Assembly: GCF_030433685.1 (NCBI RefSeq)
Contig: NZ_JAROCF010000001.1
Location: 1,178,001 to 1,242,000 of the forward strand
DNA from: Leifsonia williamsii
GTDB lineage: Bacteria; Actinomycetota; Actinomycetes; Actinomycetales; Microbacteriaceae
DNA: 64,000 nt
Direction of reading: 5' to 3'
Position numbers and translations under genes: made by a program. Shown in pieces: positions 38,322 to 45,786 of this stretch. Numbering within the stretch: the first letter of the stretch is position 1; every line of letters starts with the position of its first letter. The notes under the pieces were generated by a model. It made no database searches. It was not told the origin of the DNA and saw only the letters and a program-made list of their open reading frames with translations.

Positions 38322-38873
38322 ATGTCGTCCGAGATCCACGGGTCGGCGCACTACTGGTACGGCCAGGAGCGCGCCGAGCGCACCCCCGGCATCGAGGTGC
38401 TGGAGGCGATGCGCGCCTACGGTGCTGCCGAGGCCGCGCTGCGCCGCCGCTCCGAAGGCGTGCTGCGCATGAGCGAGAACGACATCTCGGCCATGCGCTA
38501 CCTGCTGCGCGCCCAGGAGAACGGCCGTACGGTCGGGCCCAAGGAGCTCGCGGAGTATCTCGGCATCCAGAGCTCGTCGGTCACCGCGCTGCTCGACCGG
38601 CTCGAGCGCGGCGGGCACATCCGCCGGGAGGCGAGCCCGTTCGACCGCCGCGCGTTGATCGTCGTGCCGGTCGTGCCGGAGGATCAGCTGCAGCGGGCCA
38701 TCCTCGGCGACGTCCGCGAGGAGGTCGTGCGGGTGGCGGAGTCGCTCGACGCGGACGACGCGCGCGTCGTCGTCGCCTTCCTCGACCGGCTGCGCGATGC
38801 CGTGGATCACATCGACGGCGGCGACACTGCGCCCGCGACCGAGCACCGTGGCGCCGGCAAGCGCGGCTCCTAG
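38322..38873 (+). CDS. MarR-family regulator (first of a tandem pair)
   Basis: A 183-residue winged-helix regulator. A helical segment with AMRAYGAAEAALRRRSEGVLRMSENDISAMRYLLRAQ precedes the recognition helix region KELAEYLGIQSSSVTALLDRLERGGHIRRE and the wing PFDRRALIVVPV. It is a clear paralogue of the next gene (same RMxENDxxAxRxLL and SSSVT segments). The ATG at 38322 probably starts a nearly leaderless mRNA. It is likely autoregulated through the palindrome at 38284-38296. Confidence 0.9.
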   Translation: MSSEIHGSAHYWYGQERAERTPGIEVLEAMRAYGAAEAALRRRSEGVLRMSENDISAMRYLLRAQENGRTVGPKELAEYLGIQSSSVTALLDRLERGGHIRREASPFDRRALIVVPVVPEDQLQRAILGDVREEVVRVAESLDADDARVVVAFLDRLRDAVDHIDGGDTAPATEHRGAGKRGS

Positions 38874-38906
38874 ACCCTGTTCGCGTAAAATCGGATCATC
38901 GAGAAC

Positions 38907-39392
38907 GTGAATCCCGGCCCCGCCTGGTACGACAGCGCGGCACCCCACACCGTCGACCTGCTGCAAGCCCTGCGCAGTTACCGCGCCGCCGAGCAGGCCA
39001 TGCGACGGCGTACGCGCGACTCGATGCGGATGGGCGAGAACGACCTCCGCGCGCTCCGCTTCCTGCTCAGCCGGCAGGCCGATGGCGAGCCGGCGACGCC
39101 CGCCGACATCGGCGCCCTGCTGGGCCTCAAGTCGTCGTCGGTGACGGTGATGCTCGACCGGCTGACGGTCTCCGGGCACGTGACCAGGCGGCCGCATCCC
39201 GCCGACCGGCGCAGCGTCGTCGTCGTCGCGACGCCTGGGGCGGACGAAGAGGTGCGGCACACCCTCCACGCGATGCACGACCGGATGCTGAGCGCGGCCG
39301 CCGCGCTGTCGCCGGACGAGCGCCGCATGATCGTGGACTTCCTCGGCCGGATGTCGGAGACGGTCGACGCGATCGACACGGCCCGCGACTGA
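38907..39392 (+). CDS. MarR-family regulator (second of a tandem pair)
   Basis: A 161-residue paralogue of the gene upstream: LLQALRSYRAAEQAMRRRTRDSMRMGENDLRALRFLLSRQ, then DIGALLGLKSSSVTVMLDRLTVSGHVTRRPHPADRRSVVVVAT. The GTG start lies 33 bp after the previous stop; the gap includes TAAAATCGGATCAT, which could hold a second promoter. Two closely related MarR proteins side by side suggest duplication, with possible heterodimers or split target sets (inference). Confidence 0.88.
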   Translation: MNPGPAWYDSAAPHTVDLLQALRSYRAAEQAMRRRTRDSMRMGENDLRALRFLLSRQADGEPATPADIGALLGLKSSSVTVMLDRLTVSGHVTRRPHPADRRSVVVVATPGADEEVRHTLHAMHDRMLSAAAALSPDERRMIVDFLGRMSETVDAIDTARD

Positions 39393-39432
39393 CGGTTGAC
39401 GACGGACGTCGCCCGGACGGCTGGGAGGCCGG

Positions 39433-39684
39433 TCAGGCCGCCGTCGGCTGAGCCGTGGTGGCCGACTCCGCCGGCCCGCGCCACGCGCCGTAGACCGCGC
39501 GCCGGGCGGCGGAGAGCGAGCGGAATGTGCCCAGGTCCTCGCTGGTGCTGCCGTTGGCGACGAAGCCCTCGTCGGTCTCCTCGACCATCCCCACATAGGC
39601 GGTGGGGGTGGCGGCGACCCACAGGCAGGCGACCGGGCTGCTCCAGGTGAGCAGCTCGACGTCCGGGAGGTCGGGGAGGGTCAT
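39433..39684 (-). CDS. Small conserved-looking protein of unknown function
   Basis: An 83-residue soluble protein: TLPDLPDVELLTWSSPVACLW near the start, then YVGMVEETDEGFVANGST and FRSLSAARRAVYGAWRG. The ATG at 39684 is preferred over the frame's upstream extension, which reads into the opposite promoter. I do not recognise the family. The pattern of hydrophobic beta-like segments and a final helix is that of a folded small protein. Confidence 0.6.
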   Translation of the reverse strand: MTLPDLPDVELLTWSSPVACLWVAATPTAYVGMVEETDEGFVANGSTSEDLGTFRSLSAARRAVYGAWRGPAESATTAQPTAA

Positions 39685-39828
39685 GTGTCGATTACACCGT
39701 GCGGCCTCCGGATGCCCCAAACGCAAGGAGGGGGTTGATTTCCCACCTGGTGCGTGCAGCCTGGACGCGCCCCTGCGGCGGTGGGAGCTTGAGATGGACC
39801 GTATGAACCACGACGGAAGGAAGCGCTA

Positions 39829-40005
39829 ATGGGGCTCGACGACAAGATCGAGAACGCCGGCGAGAAGTTCGGCGGAGAGGCCAAGGAGTCGGCGGGCAAG
39901 GCCACCGGCAACGAGCGACTCGAGGCCGAGGGCAAGGGCGACCAGATGAAGGCCGACCTGAAGCAGGCGGGCGAGAAGGTGAAGGACGCCTTCAAGCGCG
40001 ACTGA
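39829..40005 (+). CDS. CsbD-family stress protein
   Basis: A 58-residue, highly charged protein: MGLDDKIENAGEKFGGEAKE, then SAGKATGNERLEAEGKGDQMKAD and a final KQAGEKVKDAFKRD. This is a complete CsbD-like protein, a family of small general-stress proteins of unknown mechanism. GGAAGGA lies 6-7 bases before the ATG. It is single-cistron, with a hairpin downstream. Confidence 0.92.
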   Translation: MGLDDKIENAGEKFGGEAKESAGKATGNERLEAEGKGDQMKADLKQAGEKVKDAFKRD

Positions 40006-40022
40006 CTCCCGACGTCAGACAG

Positions 40023-40056
40023 AGGACCGGCGACGCCTGCGGGCGGTGCCGGTCCT
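40023..40056 (+). terminator. Hairpin terminator after the CsbD gene
   Basis: AGGACCGGC at 40023-40031 pairs with GCCGGTCCT at 40048-40056. An inner CGCC/GGCG stem can form within the loop, and TCGTCGTT follows. Confidence 0.6.
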
Positions 40057-40128
40057 TCGTCGTTGACGGGCATCGTTCACCTGACGTCCACCTACCCTTC
40101 ACCGCGCTCCCGGAGTAGCTTGCGTCGC

Positions 40129-40503
40129 ATGGGTGACCGGATGGAGCGAGCCCGGGCGCGACGCAGGGTGGCGAGCGGGATCGTGCTCGGCCTCCTGGCG
40201 CTCGTGGGAACCGTCGCGATCACGATCGCCATCCCGACGCAGGGCGAGAACCCGCGGGCGTGGGGGACCGTGGGCTGCGGCATCGTGACGGTCTGGCTGT
40301 GCGCGCGGCTGGCGCAGCGCAACCGGCTGCTGCTGCGGCATTACCGCGGCGAGGACCTCCCCGAGCCGCCGCGGGAGGCGCACCCGTACGAGGCGGCCGC
40401 CGAGCGGAGGAGGGGAGTGCACCTCCATCTCCACGTGCACAGGGTGCACGGGACTCACACCGCGGCGGTCGCCTCCGGGGTGCGCGCGAAGGACGCGCGG
40501 TAG
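40129..40503 (+). CDS. Small two-helix membrane protein with a His-rich tail
   Basis: A 124-residue protein with a basic N-terminus, two hydrophobic helices (VASGIVLGLLALVGTVAITIAI and TVGCGIVTVWLCARLA), then a charged region and the tail GVHLHLHVHRVHGTH, in which His alternates with hydrophobic residues. Such a tail could bind metal, but the 3' end overlaps the coding sequence of the convergent GlxA-type regulator by 49 bp, so the tail sequence is constrained by two genes. Function unknown. Confidence 0.6.
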   Translation: MGDRMERARARRRVASGIVLGLLALVGTVAITIAIPTQGENPRAWGTVGCGIVTVWLCARLAQRNRLLLRHYRGEDLPEPPREAHPYEAAAERRRGVHLHLHVHRVHGTHTAAVASGVRAKDAR

Positions 40504-41426
40504 CGGGTCGGCGGCACCCCGACCTCCGCGTCGAAGTGGTGCCGCAGCAGCGTCGCGCTGCCGAAGCCGCACTGCCTGGCCACCTCGTCGATCGGCAGCG
40601 ACGTGGTCTCGAGCAGGAGCCGGGCGTGCAGGATGCGCTGGGTCGTCAGCCACTGCATGGGCGGCACGCCCGTCTCGGCGACGAAGCGGCGCGAGAAGCT
40701 GCGGGTCGACATGTGGGTGCGGCGGGCGAGCGCGGCCACCGAGTGGCTCTCGTGGAGGTTGCCGCTGAGGTAGTCGATGAGCTCGCTGAACGTCTCGTCG
40801 GAGCAGTCGGAGACCGGGCGCTCGATGTACTGCCGCTGCCCGCCGTCGCGCTGCGGCGGGACGACCATGTTGCGCGCGATGGTGTTGGCGACCGCGCTGC
40901 CGAGCTCGCGGCGGACGAGGTGCAGGCACGCGTCGATGCCCGCCGAGGTGCCGGCGCTCGTGATCACGGTGCCGTCGTCGACGAACAGCACGTCCGGGTC
41001 CACCTGCGCCGCGGGGAAGCGGCGCTGCAGGGCGTTCGCGTAGCGCCAGTGCGTCGTGCACTCCCGGCCGTCGAGCAGGCCGGCGGCGCCGAGCACGAAC
41101 GCGCCGGAGCAGACGCTGAGCAGGATGGCGCCGCGGGCGTCGGCGCGGCGCAGCGCCTCCAGCAGCTCCTCGGGGTACTCGTCGCGGATCGTCGCGGCCG
41201 GCACGCAGATCAGGTCGGCGTCCTCCATCGCCTCCAGCCCGTACGGCGCGATGAGCTGGACACCGCGCGCGTTGTCGACGGGCTCGCCGGGGTGGAGGGA
41301 GCAGACGCGGAAGTCGAACGGCTCGAGGTTCGCGTAGCTGCGGTCCAGCCCGAAGACCTCGCAGACGACGCCGAACTCGAACATGGCGAACTCGTCGATG
41401 ACGGGCACCGCGACCTTCTTCAACAT
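40455..41426 (-). CDS. GlxA-type AraC-family regulator (DJ-1/PfpI domain plus AraC DNA-binding domain)
   Basis: A 323-residue regulator. Residues about 4-170 are a DJ-1/PfpI-like domain (AVPVIDEFAMFEFGVVCEVF, with the elbow LLSVCSGAFVLGAAGLLDGR). Residues about 220-315 are the AraC/XylS double helix-turn-helix (HSVAALARRTHMSTRSFSRRF, then LPIDEVARQCGFGSATLLRHHF). GlxA-type proteins usually activate nearby catabolic or stress genes. The ATG at 41426 matches the family start; an in-frame start at 41474 is possible. It is divergent from a small gene at 41512. Confidence 0.9.
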   Translation of the reverse strand: MLKKVAVPVIDEFAMFEFGVVCEVFGLDRSYANLEPFDFRVCSLHPGEPVDNARGVQLIAPYGLEAMEDADLICVPAATIRDEYPEELLEALRRADARGAILLSVCSGAFVLGAAGLLDGRECTTHWRYANALQRRFPAAQVDPDVLFVDDGTVITSAGTSAGIDACLHLVRRELGSAVANTIARNMVVPPQRDGGQRQYIERPVSDCSDETFSELIDYLSGNLHESHSVAALARRTHMSTRSFSRRFVAETGVPPMQWLTTQRILHARLLLETTSLPIDEVARQCGFGSATLLRHHFDAEVGVPPTRYRASFARTPEATAAV

Positions 41427-41511
41427 GCCGTCAGTGTACTGGCCGTATCTTTGCGAAGAAAGACCCTCAGCCATCTCGTGGCATGATCTTTTCGTTCGTA
41501 ACGTGAGTGTC

Positions 41512-41733
41512 ATGGCAAACACGACCTGGGCACAAGGCATGGAACACGGCTGGGTGGCCCGCCCGGCTCGCACGAACGGCGGGGAGCCGATCCGCGCCGC
41601 ACACCGGCGCTTCGTCCTGAGCGACTGGCTCCCAGCGGCGATCGCAGCCCGCGGAGGGCGCGTCACCCGCGAGACCGACCGCGCGCTCGCGGATCTGCGC
41701 GCGGCGCAGGACGCCCGCTCGATCGGGCGGTGA
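41512..41733 (+). CDS. Small protein of unknown function
   Basis: A 73-residue protein, MANTTWAQGMEHGWVARP at the start and a helical C-terminus TRETDRALADLRAAQDARS. A GTG at 41503 in frame is an alternative start. It is divergent from the GlxA-type regulator and followed 33 bp later by a HAD phosphatase gene. I do not recognise it. Codon use is like that of its neighbours. Confidence 0.5.
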   Translation: MANTTWAQGMEHGWVARPARTNGGEPIRAAHRRFVLSDWLPAAIAARGGRVTRETDRALADLRAAQDARSIGR

Positions 41734-41766
41734 CGGAGCGAAGAGGCGGCTGGCTAGGCTGAGTCG

Positions 41767-42393
41767 GTGGACATCAGCGCATCCGGCTTCCTCTTCGACA
41801 TGGACGGCACGCTCGTCGACTCGACGCCCGTCGTGGAGGCGGTGTGGACCGCGTTCGGCGAGCGGCACGGCGTCGACGCGGCCGACATCCTGGCGTACTC
41901 GCACGGACGGCAGGCGATGGACACGATCGTGCGCTTCCTGCCCGACGCCTCCGCCGAGGAGCGGCTCGCCATCGCGCAGGGGCTCGTCGCCGAGGAGCTG
42001 ACCCGCACCGACGGCATCGTCCAGATCGGCGGCGCCGTCGCCCTGCTGGAGGAGCTGGAGGCGCTGGGCGCGCCGGTCGCGGTCGTCACGAGCGCGCCGC
42101 GCGAGCTCGCGGTGGCACGCCTTGAGGCGGCGGGACTGCGCGTGCCCGACGTGCTGGTCAGCGCGGAGGACGTCGAGCGCGGCAAGCCCGACCCGCAGGG
42201 CTACCTGCTCGCCGCCGAGCGACTGGGCGTCGCGATCGGCGACTGCGTGATCTTCGAGGACGCCGAGGCGGGGGTGGCGGCCGCCGTCGCCTCGGGCGCG
42301 CGCGTGTTCGTCGTGGGCGACCTCGCGACCGCGGGCACCGAGGGCCTGGAGCGGCTGCCCGACTACGTCGGCGTGCGCGCAGCCCTGCGCTAG
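41767..42393 (+). CDS. HAD-superfamily sugar-phosphatase-like hydrolase
   Basis: A 208-residue HAD (subfamily IA) phosphatase. Motif I is FDMDGTLVDST (nucleophile and acid Asp), motif II the Thr/Ser in VVTSAPRE, motif III the Lys in RGKPDPQGYL, and motif IV FEDAEAGVAAA. These are close to the DL-glycerol-3-phosphatase and 2-deoxyglucose-6-phosphatase group, so a small sugar phosphate is the likely substrate. GTG start. Confidence 0.9.
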   Translation: MDISASGFLFDMDGTLVDSTPVVEAVWTAFGERHGVDAADILAYSHGRQAMDTIVRFLPDASAEERLAIAQGLVAEELTRTDGIVQIGGAVALLEELEALGAPVAVVTSAPRELAVARLEAAGLRVPDVLVSAEDVERGKPDPQGYLLAAERLGVAIGDCVIFEDAEAGVAAAVASGARVFVVGDLATAGTEGLERLPDYVGVRAALR

Positions 42394-42421
42394 CCTCTAA
42401 CGCCCCCGGGCCCCTTGCCCC

Positions 42422-42450
42422 GCCTCCCGCACGCGTGGATGGTGGGAGGC
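42422..42450 (+). promoter_or_regulatory. 5' hairpin covering the ribosome binding site of the 42451 gene
   Basis: GCCTCCC at 42422-42428 can pair with GGGAGGC at 42444-42450, which contains the GGGAGG ribosome binding site of the ATG at 42451. The 15-base loop is long. If it forms in the mRNA it would hide the start. Confidence 0.35.
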
Positions 42451-42711
42451 ATGGAGCACGACACCCACGAGGACAAATCGACCGTGGCCGAGCGCCTGAC
42501 CGGCGTCCGCGACCCGAAGGACCCGGACGGCCTGCTCACGGTCGAGCAGGACGCGGACCGGCCGGACCCCTCCCGCTACGGCACGCCGGAGACCGACACG
42601 CTGGCACGCGAGCGGGCGCACTACGAGGCCGTGCGCGCGCGGGTGGAGGCCGGCGAGGAGCGCAGCATGCCGCGCCCTCCGGAGAAGCGCGGCGTCACCG
42701 CCCTCGACTGA
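42451..42711 (+). CDS. Small acidic/charged protein of unknown function
   Basis: An 86-residue, very charged protein with no hydrophobic core (MEHDTHEDKSTVAERLTG at the start; DPSRYGTPETDTLARERAHYEAV; MPRPPEKRGV near the end). Probably disordered or partly helical. The ATG has GGGAGG directly upstream. It is short, but the codon pattern and ribosome site support a real gene. Confidence 0.6.
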   Translation: MEHDTHEDKSTVAERLTGVRDPKDPDGLLTVEQDADRPDPSRYGTPETDTLARERAHYEAVRARVEAGEERSMPRPPEKRGVTALD

Positions 42712-42768
42712 CCGGCTTCCACGCGGGCGCGTCGGCCGGTGCGGGGCCGCCCGCGCGAGAATGGCTGG

Positions 42769-43299
42769 ATGGCCTACAACGCGACCGAGCGCAACATCCC
42801 GCTGTCGGTGAATCGCATCGAGCTGGAGGCCGAGGCGCCCTTCGAGACGCTGCGCCGCGCCTTCGAGGCCGAGGTCCCTCCGCTCGACACCGACCACCTG
42901 CGCCGGCTGCTGGACCAGGGCGCCGAGTGGAGACGGATCGCCGCCGAGACAGCCGGTGACGGCATCCACCGATTCGTGCGGTTCTGGTCGGACTCCGTCA
43001 CGCCGGTGATGCGCGTCGGGGGCGCGGACACCCCGAGCGCCGCCTACCTGATCGGCGACTACGCGACCGCGGCGCGGATGTTCCGGCACGACGCGGGCGT
43101 GATGCTCTACACGCCCATCCGCGTCGAGCTGCACGCCCTGCGCAACGGCCGCACGGTGCTGTCGGTCGACCAGCCGAGCACGCAGCTCGCGGGCTTCGGC
43201 AGCAACAAGATCACCCAGGCCGCCTTCGAGCTGGACCGCATGCTCGGCGACCTCCTCGAGGAGCTGGGGCTGCCGCGGCCCGAGCGGTTGCGGCTCTGA
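42769..43299 (+). CDS. DUF302-like protein
   Basis: A 176-residue soluble protein with SVNRIELEAEAPFETLRRAFEAEVPPL, YLIGDYATAARMFRHDAGVMLYTPIRVELHA and VLSVDQPSTQLAGFGSNKITQAAFELDRML. The layout of a short helix-beta fold with a substrate-like pocket resembles DUF302 proteins, whose activity is unknown. It ends 42 bp before the start of the IclR gene and is probably separate from the hpa cluster. Confidence 0.65.
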   Translation: MAYNATERNIPLSVNRIELEAEAPFETLRRAFEAEVPPLDTDHLRRLLDQGAEWRRIAAETAGDGIHRFVRFWSDSVTPVMRVGGADTPSAAYLIGDYATAARMFRHDAGVMLYTPIRVELHALRNGRTVLSVDQPSTQLAGFGSNKITQAAFELDRMLGDLLEELGLPRPERLRL

Positions 43300-43305
43300 G
43301 CGGCT

Positions 43306-43341
43306 CTCCAGCGGGGGGGGGGGCGTTCTATAGTCGAACAC
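43306..43341 (+). promoter_or_regulatory. IclR gene promoter with an 11-G run in the spacer
   Basis: A clear -10 box TATAGT (43329-43334) lies 7 bases before the GTG at 43342, so the mRNA is probably leaderless. Seventeen bases upstream the -35 position (43306-43311) is weak. The spacer is mostly one run of eleven G (43313-43323). Changes in run length would alter promoter spacing. Confidence 0.6.
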
Positions 43342-44058
43342 GTGACCGCCGCCGCTCCCACCCCCGACTCCGGCCCGCCGCTGCAGACGCTCTCGCGCGG
43401 CATCCGGATGCTGGAGGTGCTGGCCGACGCGGGCGAGCCGCTCACCATCGCCGAGACCGCGGCCCGGCTCGGGCTGCACCGGTCAATCGTTTACCGGCTG
43501 CTGCGGACGCTGGAGGAGCACGGGCTCGTCGTGCGGGACGCCGCCGGCGCGATCCAGCTCGGCCCGCGGATGGCGACGCTGGCGCGCTCGGTGTCGCACG
43601 ACCTCCAGTCCGCCGCGCTGCCGCAGCTCACCGCTGTCGCCAACGAGCTGTCGATGACGGCGTTCCTCGCGGTCCTCGACCGGCACGACGTCGTCACGCT
43701 GGTCTCGGTCGAGCCGGCGCGCGCGCACGCGACCGTGGCCCAGAAGCCGGGCACGCGGCATCCGCTCGCGTCGGGCGCGCCGGGCATCGCCATCCAGTCA
43801 GCGCTCACCGAGGCGCAGTGGAGCGCGCTTCCCGAGGAGCATCCGCGGCAGGAGGCTGCAGAGACCCGGGCCCGCGGATACGCGACCAGCCACGACGAGG
43901 TGATCCCCGGCCTCGCGTCGGTCGCCGTGCCGCTCGCCCTGCCGCGGCAGCCGGTGGCGGCGCTCGCCGTGGTCTACGTGGCGAACGGCCGCGACCCCGA
44001 GTCGATCGGCGCCCGCCTGCTCGCCGCCGCCTCCGCGGTAGCCGCCTCCCTCCGCTGA
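43342..44058 (+). CDS. IclR-family regulator of the homoprotocatechuate genes
   Basis: A 238-residue IclR protein. The N-terminal winged helix reads LQTLSRGIRMLEVLADAGEPLTIAETAARLGLHRSIVYRLLRTLEEHGLV. The C-terminal effector domain (LPQLTAVANELSMTAFLAVL, PGTRHPLASGAPGIAI, ETRARGYATSHDEVIPGLASVAVPL) matches IclR regulators of aromatic catabolism. It starts at a GTG with no leader. It directly precedes hpaH and is the obvious candidate to control the cluster, as activator or repressor. Confidence 0.9.
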   Translation: MTAAAPTPDSGPPLQTLSRGIRMLEVLADAGEPLTIAETAARLGLHRSIVYRLLRTLEEHGLVVRDAAGAIQLGPRMATLARSVSHDLQSAALPQLTAVANELSMTAFLAVLDRHDVVTLVSVEPARAHATVAQKPGTRHPLASGAPGIAIQSALTEAQWSALPEEHPRQEAAETRARGYATSHDEVIPGLASVAVPLALPRQPVAALAVVYVANGRDPESIGARLLAAASAVAASLR

Positions 44059-44085
44059 CCCGGGCCTGGTAGCGTGGACGGCGGA

Positions 44086-44095
44086 TCGTATACGA
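44086..44095. promoter_or_regulatory. Palindrome upstream of hpaH
   Basis: TCGTATACGA is a perfect 10-bp palindrome within GGATCGTATAC. The same GGATCGTATAC block recurs at 45766-45776 before the FAH-RraA gene, overlapping its -10 box. A shared operator for one regulator is likely; IclR and GntR types both fit. Confidence 0.55.
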
Positions 44096-44126
44096 AACGA
44101 CCATACGGACCACGAGGGAGTATCCG

Positions 44127-44912
44127 GTGCTCGACAGCTCCACCATCCAGGACATCGCCGACGAGCTCGCCGCCGCCGAGCGCGACCGCAGCACCGTGCC
44201 CCTGCTCACCGCGCGGCATCCCGGCATGACCGTCGAGGACTCCTACGCCGTGCAGCGGGTCTGGGTCGAACGGGGGCTGGCCGCGGGGAGGCGGCTCGTC
44301 GGGCGCAAGATCGGCCTCACCTCCAAGGTCATGCAGCAGGCGACCGGCATCACCGAGCCGGACTACGGCGCGATCTTCGCCGACATGGTCTACGAGACCG
44401 GTGCCGTCATCCCGTTCGACCAGTACTCGAACGTGCGGATCGAGGTGGAGCTGGCCTTCGTGCTCGCCCGGCCGCTCGAGGGCCCGGACGTGACCCTGTT
44501 CGATGTGCTCTCGGCGACCGAGTACGTGGTCCCGGCGCTCGAGATCCTCAGCTCGCGCATCGAGCTGCAGGGGCGCACGATCGTCGACACCATCTCCGAC
44601 AACGCGGCGATGGGCGGCATGGTCGTCGGCGGGAGGCCGGTCGCGCCCGACGCGGTCGACCTGCGCTGGGTGGGCGCGCTGCTCTACCGCAACGAGACCA
44701 TCGAGGAGTCGGGCGTCGCCGCGGCCGTGCTGAACCATCCGGCCTCCGGGGTCGCCTGGCTCGCGAACAAGCTCGCGCAGCACGGCAGCCGGCTCGAGGC
44801 GGGCGACATCGTGCTCGCCGGATCGTTCACGCGCCCGATGTGGGTCGAGCGCGGCGACACCATCCACGCGGACTACCGAGACCTGGGAGCCATCACATGC
44901 CGTTTCGTCTGA
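44127..44912 (+). CDS. hpaH: 2-oxohept-4-ene-1,7-dioate hydratase (HpaH type)
   Basis: A 261-residue member of the hydratase/decarboxylase branch of the FAH-related fold. Characteristic segments are [39 protein letters not shown] with metal-binding Glu residues, [29 protein letters not shown] and [13 protein letters not shown]. HpaH adds water to the ring-opened dienoate of homoprotocatechuate to give 4-hydroxy-2-oxoheptanedioate. A GTG start follows GAGGGAG (44114-44120). It overlaps hpaI by 16 bp, so the next step is coupled. Confidence 0.88.
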   Translation: MLDSSTIQDIADELAAAERDRSTVPLLTARHPGMTVEDSYAVQRVWVERGLAAGRRLVGRKIGLTSKVMQQATGITEPDYGAIFADMVYETGAVIPFDQYSNVRIEVELAFVLARPLEGPDVTLFDVLSATEYVVPALEILSSRIELQGRTIVDTISDNAAMGGMVVGGRPVAPDAVDLRWVGALLYRNETIEESGVAAAVLNHPASGVAWLANKLAQHGSRLEAGDIVLAGSFTRPMWVERGDTIHADYRDLGAITCRFV

Positions 44913-45721
44913 ACCCCGGTGCGCACGAGCCGGCGCCGAGCCTCGCCGACCGCCTCCGATCCGCCGAGCGCACGCAGTACGGCATCTGGGTGTGCTCGGG
45001 CAGCCCGCTGAACGCCGAGATCTGCGCGGGAGCCGGGCTCGACATCGTGCTGATCGACGGCGAGCACTCGCCGATCGGCCTGGAGACGACGCTCGGGCTT
45101 CTGCAGGCGGTGGCCGCGTACCCGGTCGCGCCGCTCGTGCGGGCGCCGATCGGCGACACCGTGATCGTGAAGCAGCTGCTCGACCTGGGTGCACAGAACC
45201 TCCTCATCCCGATGGTGAACTCGGCGGAGGAGGCGGAGGCGATGGTGCGCGCCGTGCACTACCCGCCGCGCGGGGTGCGCGGGGTCGGCAGCGCGCTCGC
45301 CCGGTCGTCCCGCTGGAGCCGCATCGACGACTACCTCGCCCGGGCCGGCGACCTGGTGTCGCTGTTCGTGCAGATCGAGACGGTGGAGGCGGTCGCAGCC
45401 GCCGCGGACATCGCCGCCGTGGAGGGCGTCGACGGCCTGCTCGTCGGCCCGGCCGACCTCGCGGCGTCCATGGGGCTGCTCGGGCAGCAGAGCCACCCCG
45501 ACGTGGTCGCCGCGGTCGAGAGCGTGATCGCTGTGGGGGCCGAGGCCGGCAAGCCGGTCGGCGTGAACGCGTTCGACCCGGAGGTGGCCGAGCGCTACGC
45601 GGCGGCCGGAGCGGCGTGGGTGCTCGTGGGGGCCGATGTCGCACTGCTGGCGCGGGCGTCGGAAGCGCTCGCGGCGCGGTTCGTGGGCGATGCAGGGCCG
45701 GAGGGGCGTGCCAGCTACTGA
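44897..45721 (+). CDS. hpaI: 4-hydroxy-2-oxoheptanedioate aldolase (HpaI type)
   Basis: A 274-residue class II pyruvate aldolase. The family motifs are visible: GIWVCSGSPLNAEICAGAGLDIVLIDGEHSP, PLVRAP, LDLGAQNLLIPMVNSAEEA, RGVRGVGSALARSSRW, VQIETVEAV and VDGLLVGPADLAASMG. It cleaves 4-hydroxy-2-oxoheptanedioate to pyruvate and succinate semialdehyde, the last step of the pathway. The ATG has GGGAG 7 bases upstream, inside the hpaH coding sequence. Confidence 0.92.
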   Translation: MPFRLNPGAHEPAPSLADRLRSAERTQYGIWVCSGSPLNAEICAGAGLDIVLIDGEHSPIGLETTLGLLQAVAAYPVAPLVRAPIGDTVIVKQLLDLGAQNLLIPMVNSAEEAEAMVRAVHYPPRGVRGVGSALARSSRWSRIDDYLARAGDLVSLFVQIETVEAVAAAADIAAVEGVDGLLVGPADLAASMGLLGQQSHPDVVAAVESVIAVGAEAGKPVGVNAFDPEVAERYAAAGAAWVLVGADVALLARASEALAARFVGDAGPEGRASY

Positions 45722-45750
45722 GCCCGGCTCCTGACCCCTGCTACCGAGCA

Positions 45751-45786
45751 TTGTCGAACCGCGCGGGATCGTATACAATCTCGGAT
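45751..45786 (+). promoter_or_regulatory. Internal promoter of the FAH-RraA gene
   Basis: TTGTCG (45751-45756), a 17-bp spacer and TACAAT (45774-45779) make a strong sigma-70-type promoter ending 7 bases before the ATG at 45787, so the transcript is probably leaderless. The -10 box overlaps the second GGATCGTATAC block (45766-45776). Confidence 0.7.

Noticed and set aside
43313..43323. The 11-G run as part of a coding sequence
   Set aside because: It lies between the stop at 43299 and the start at 43342; no frame across it gives a sensible protein.
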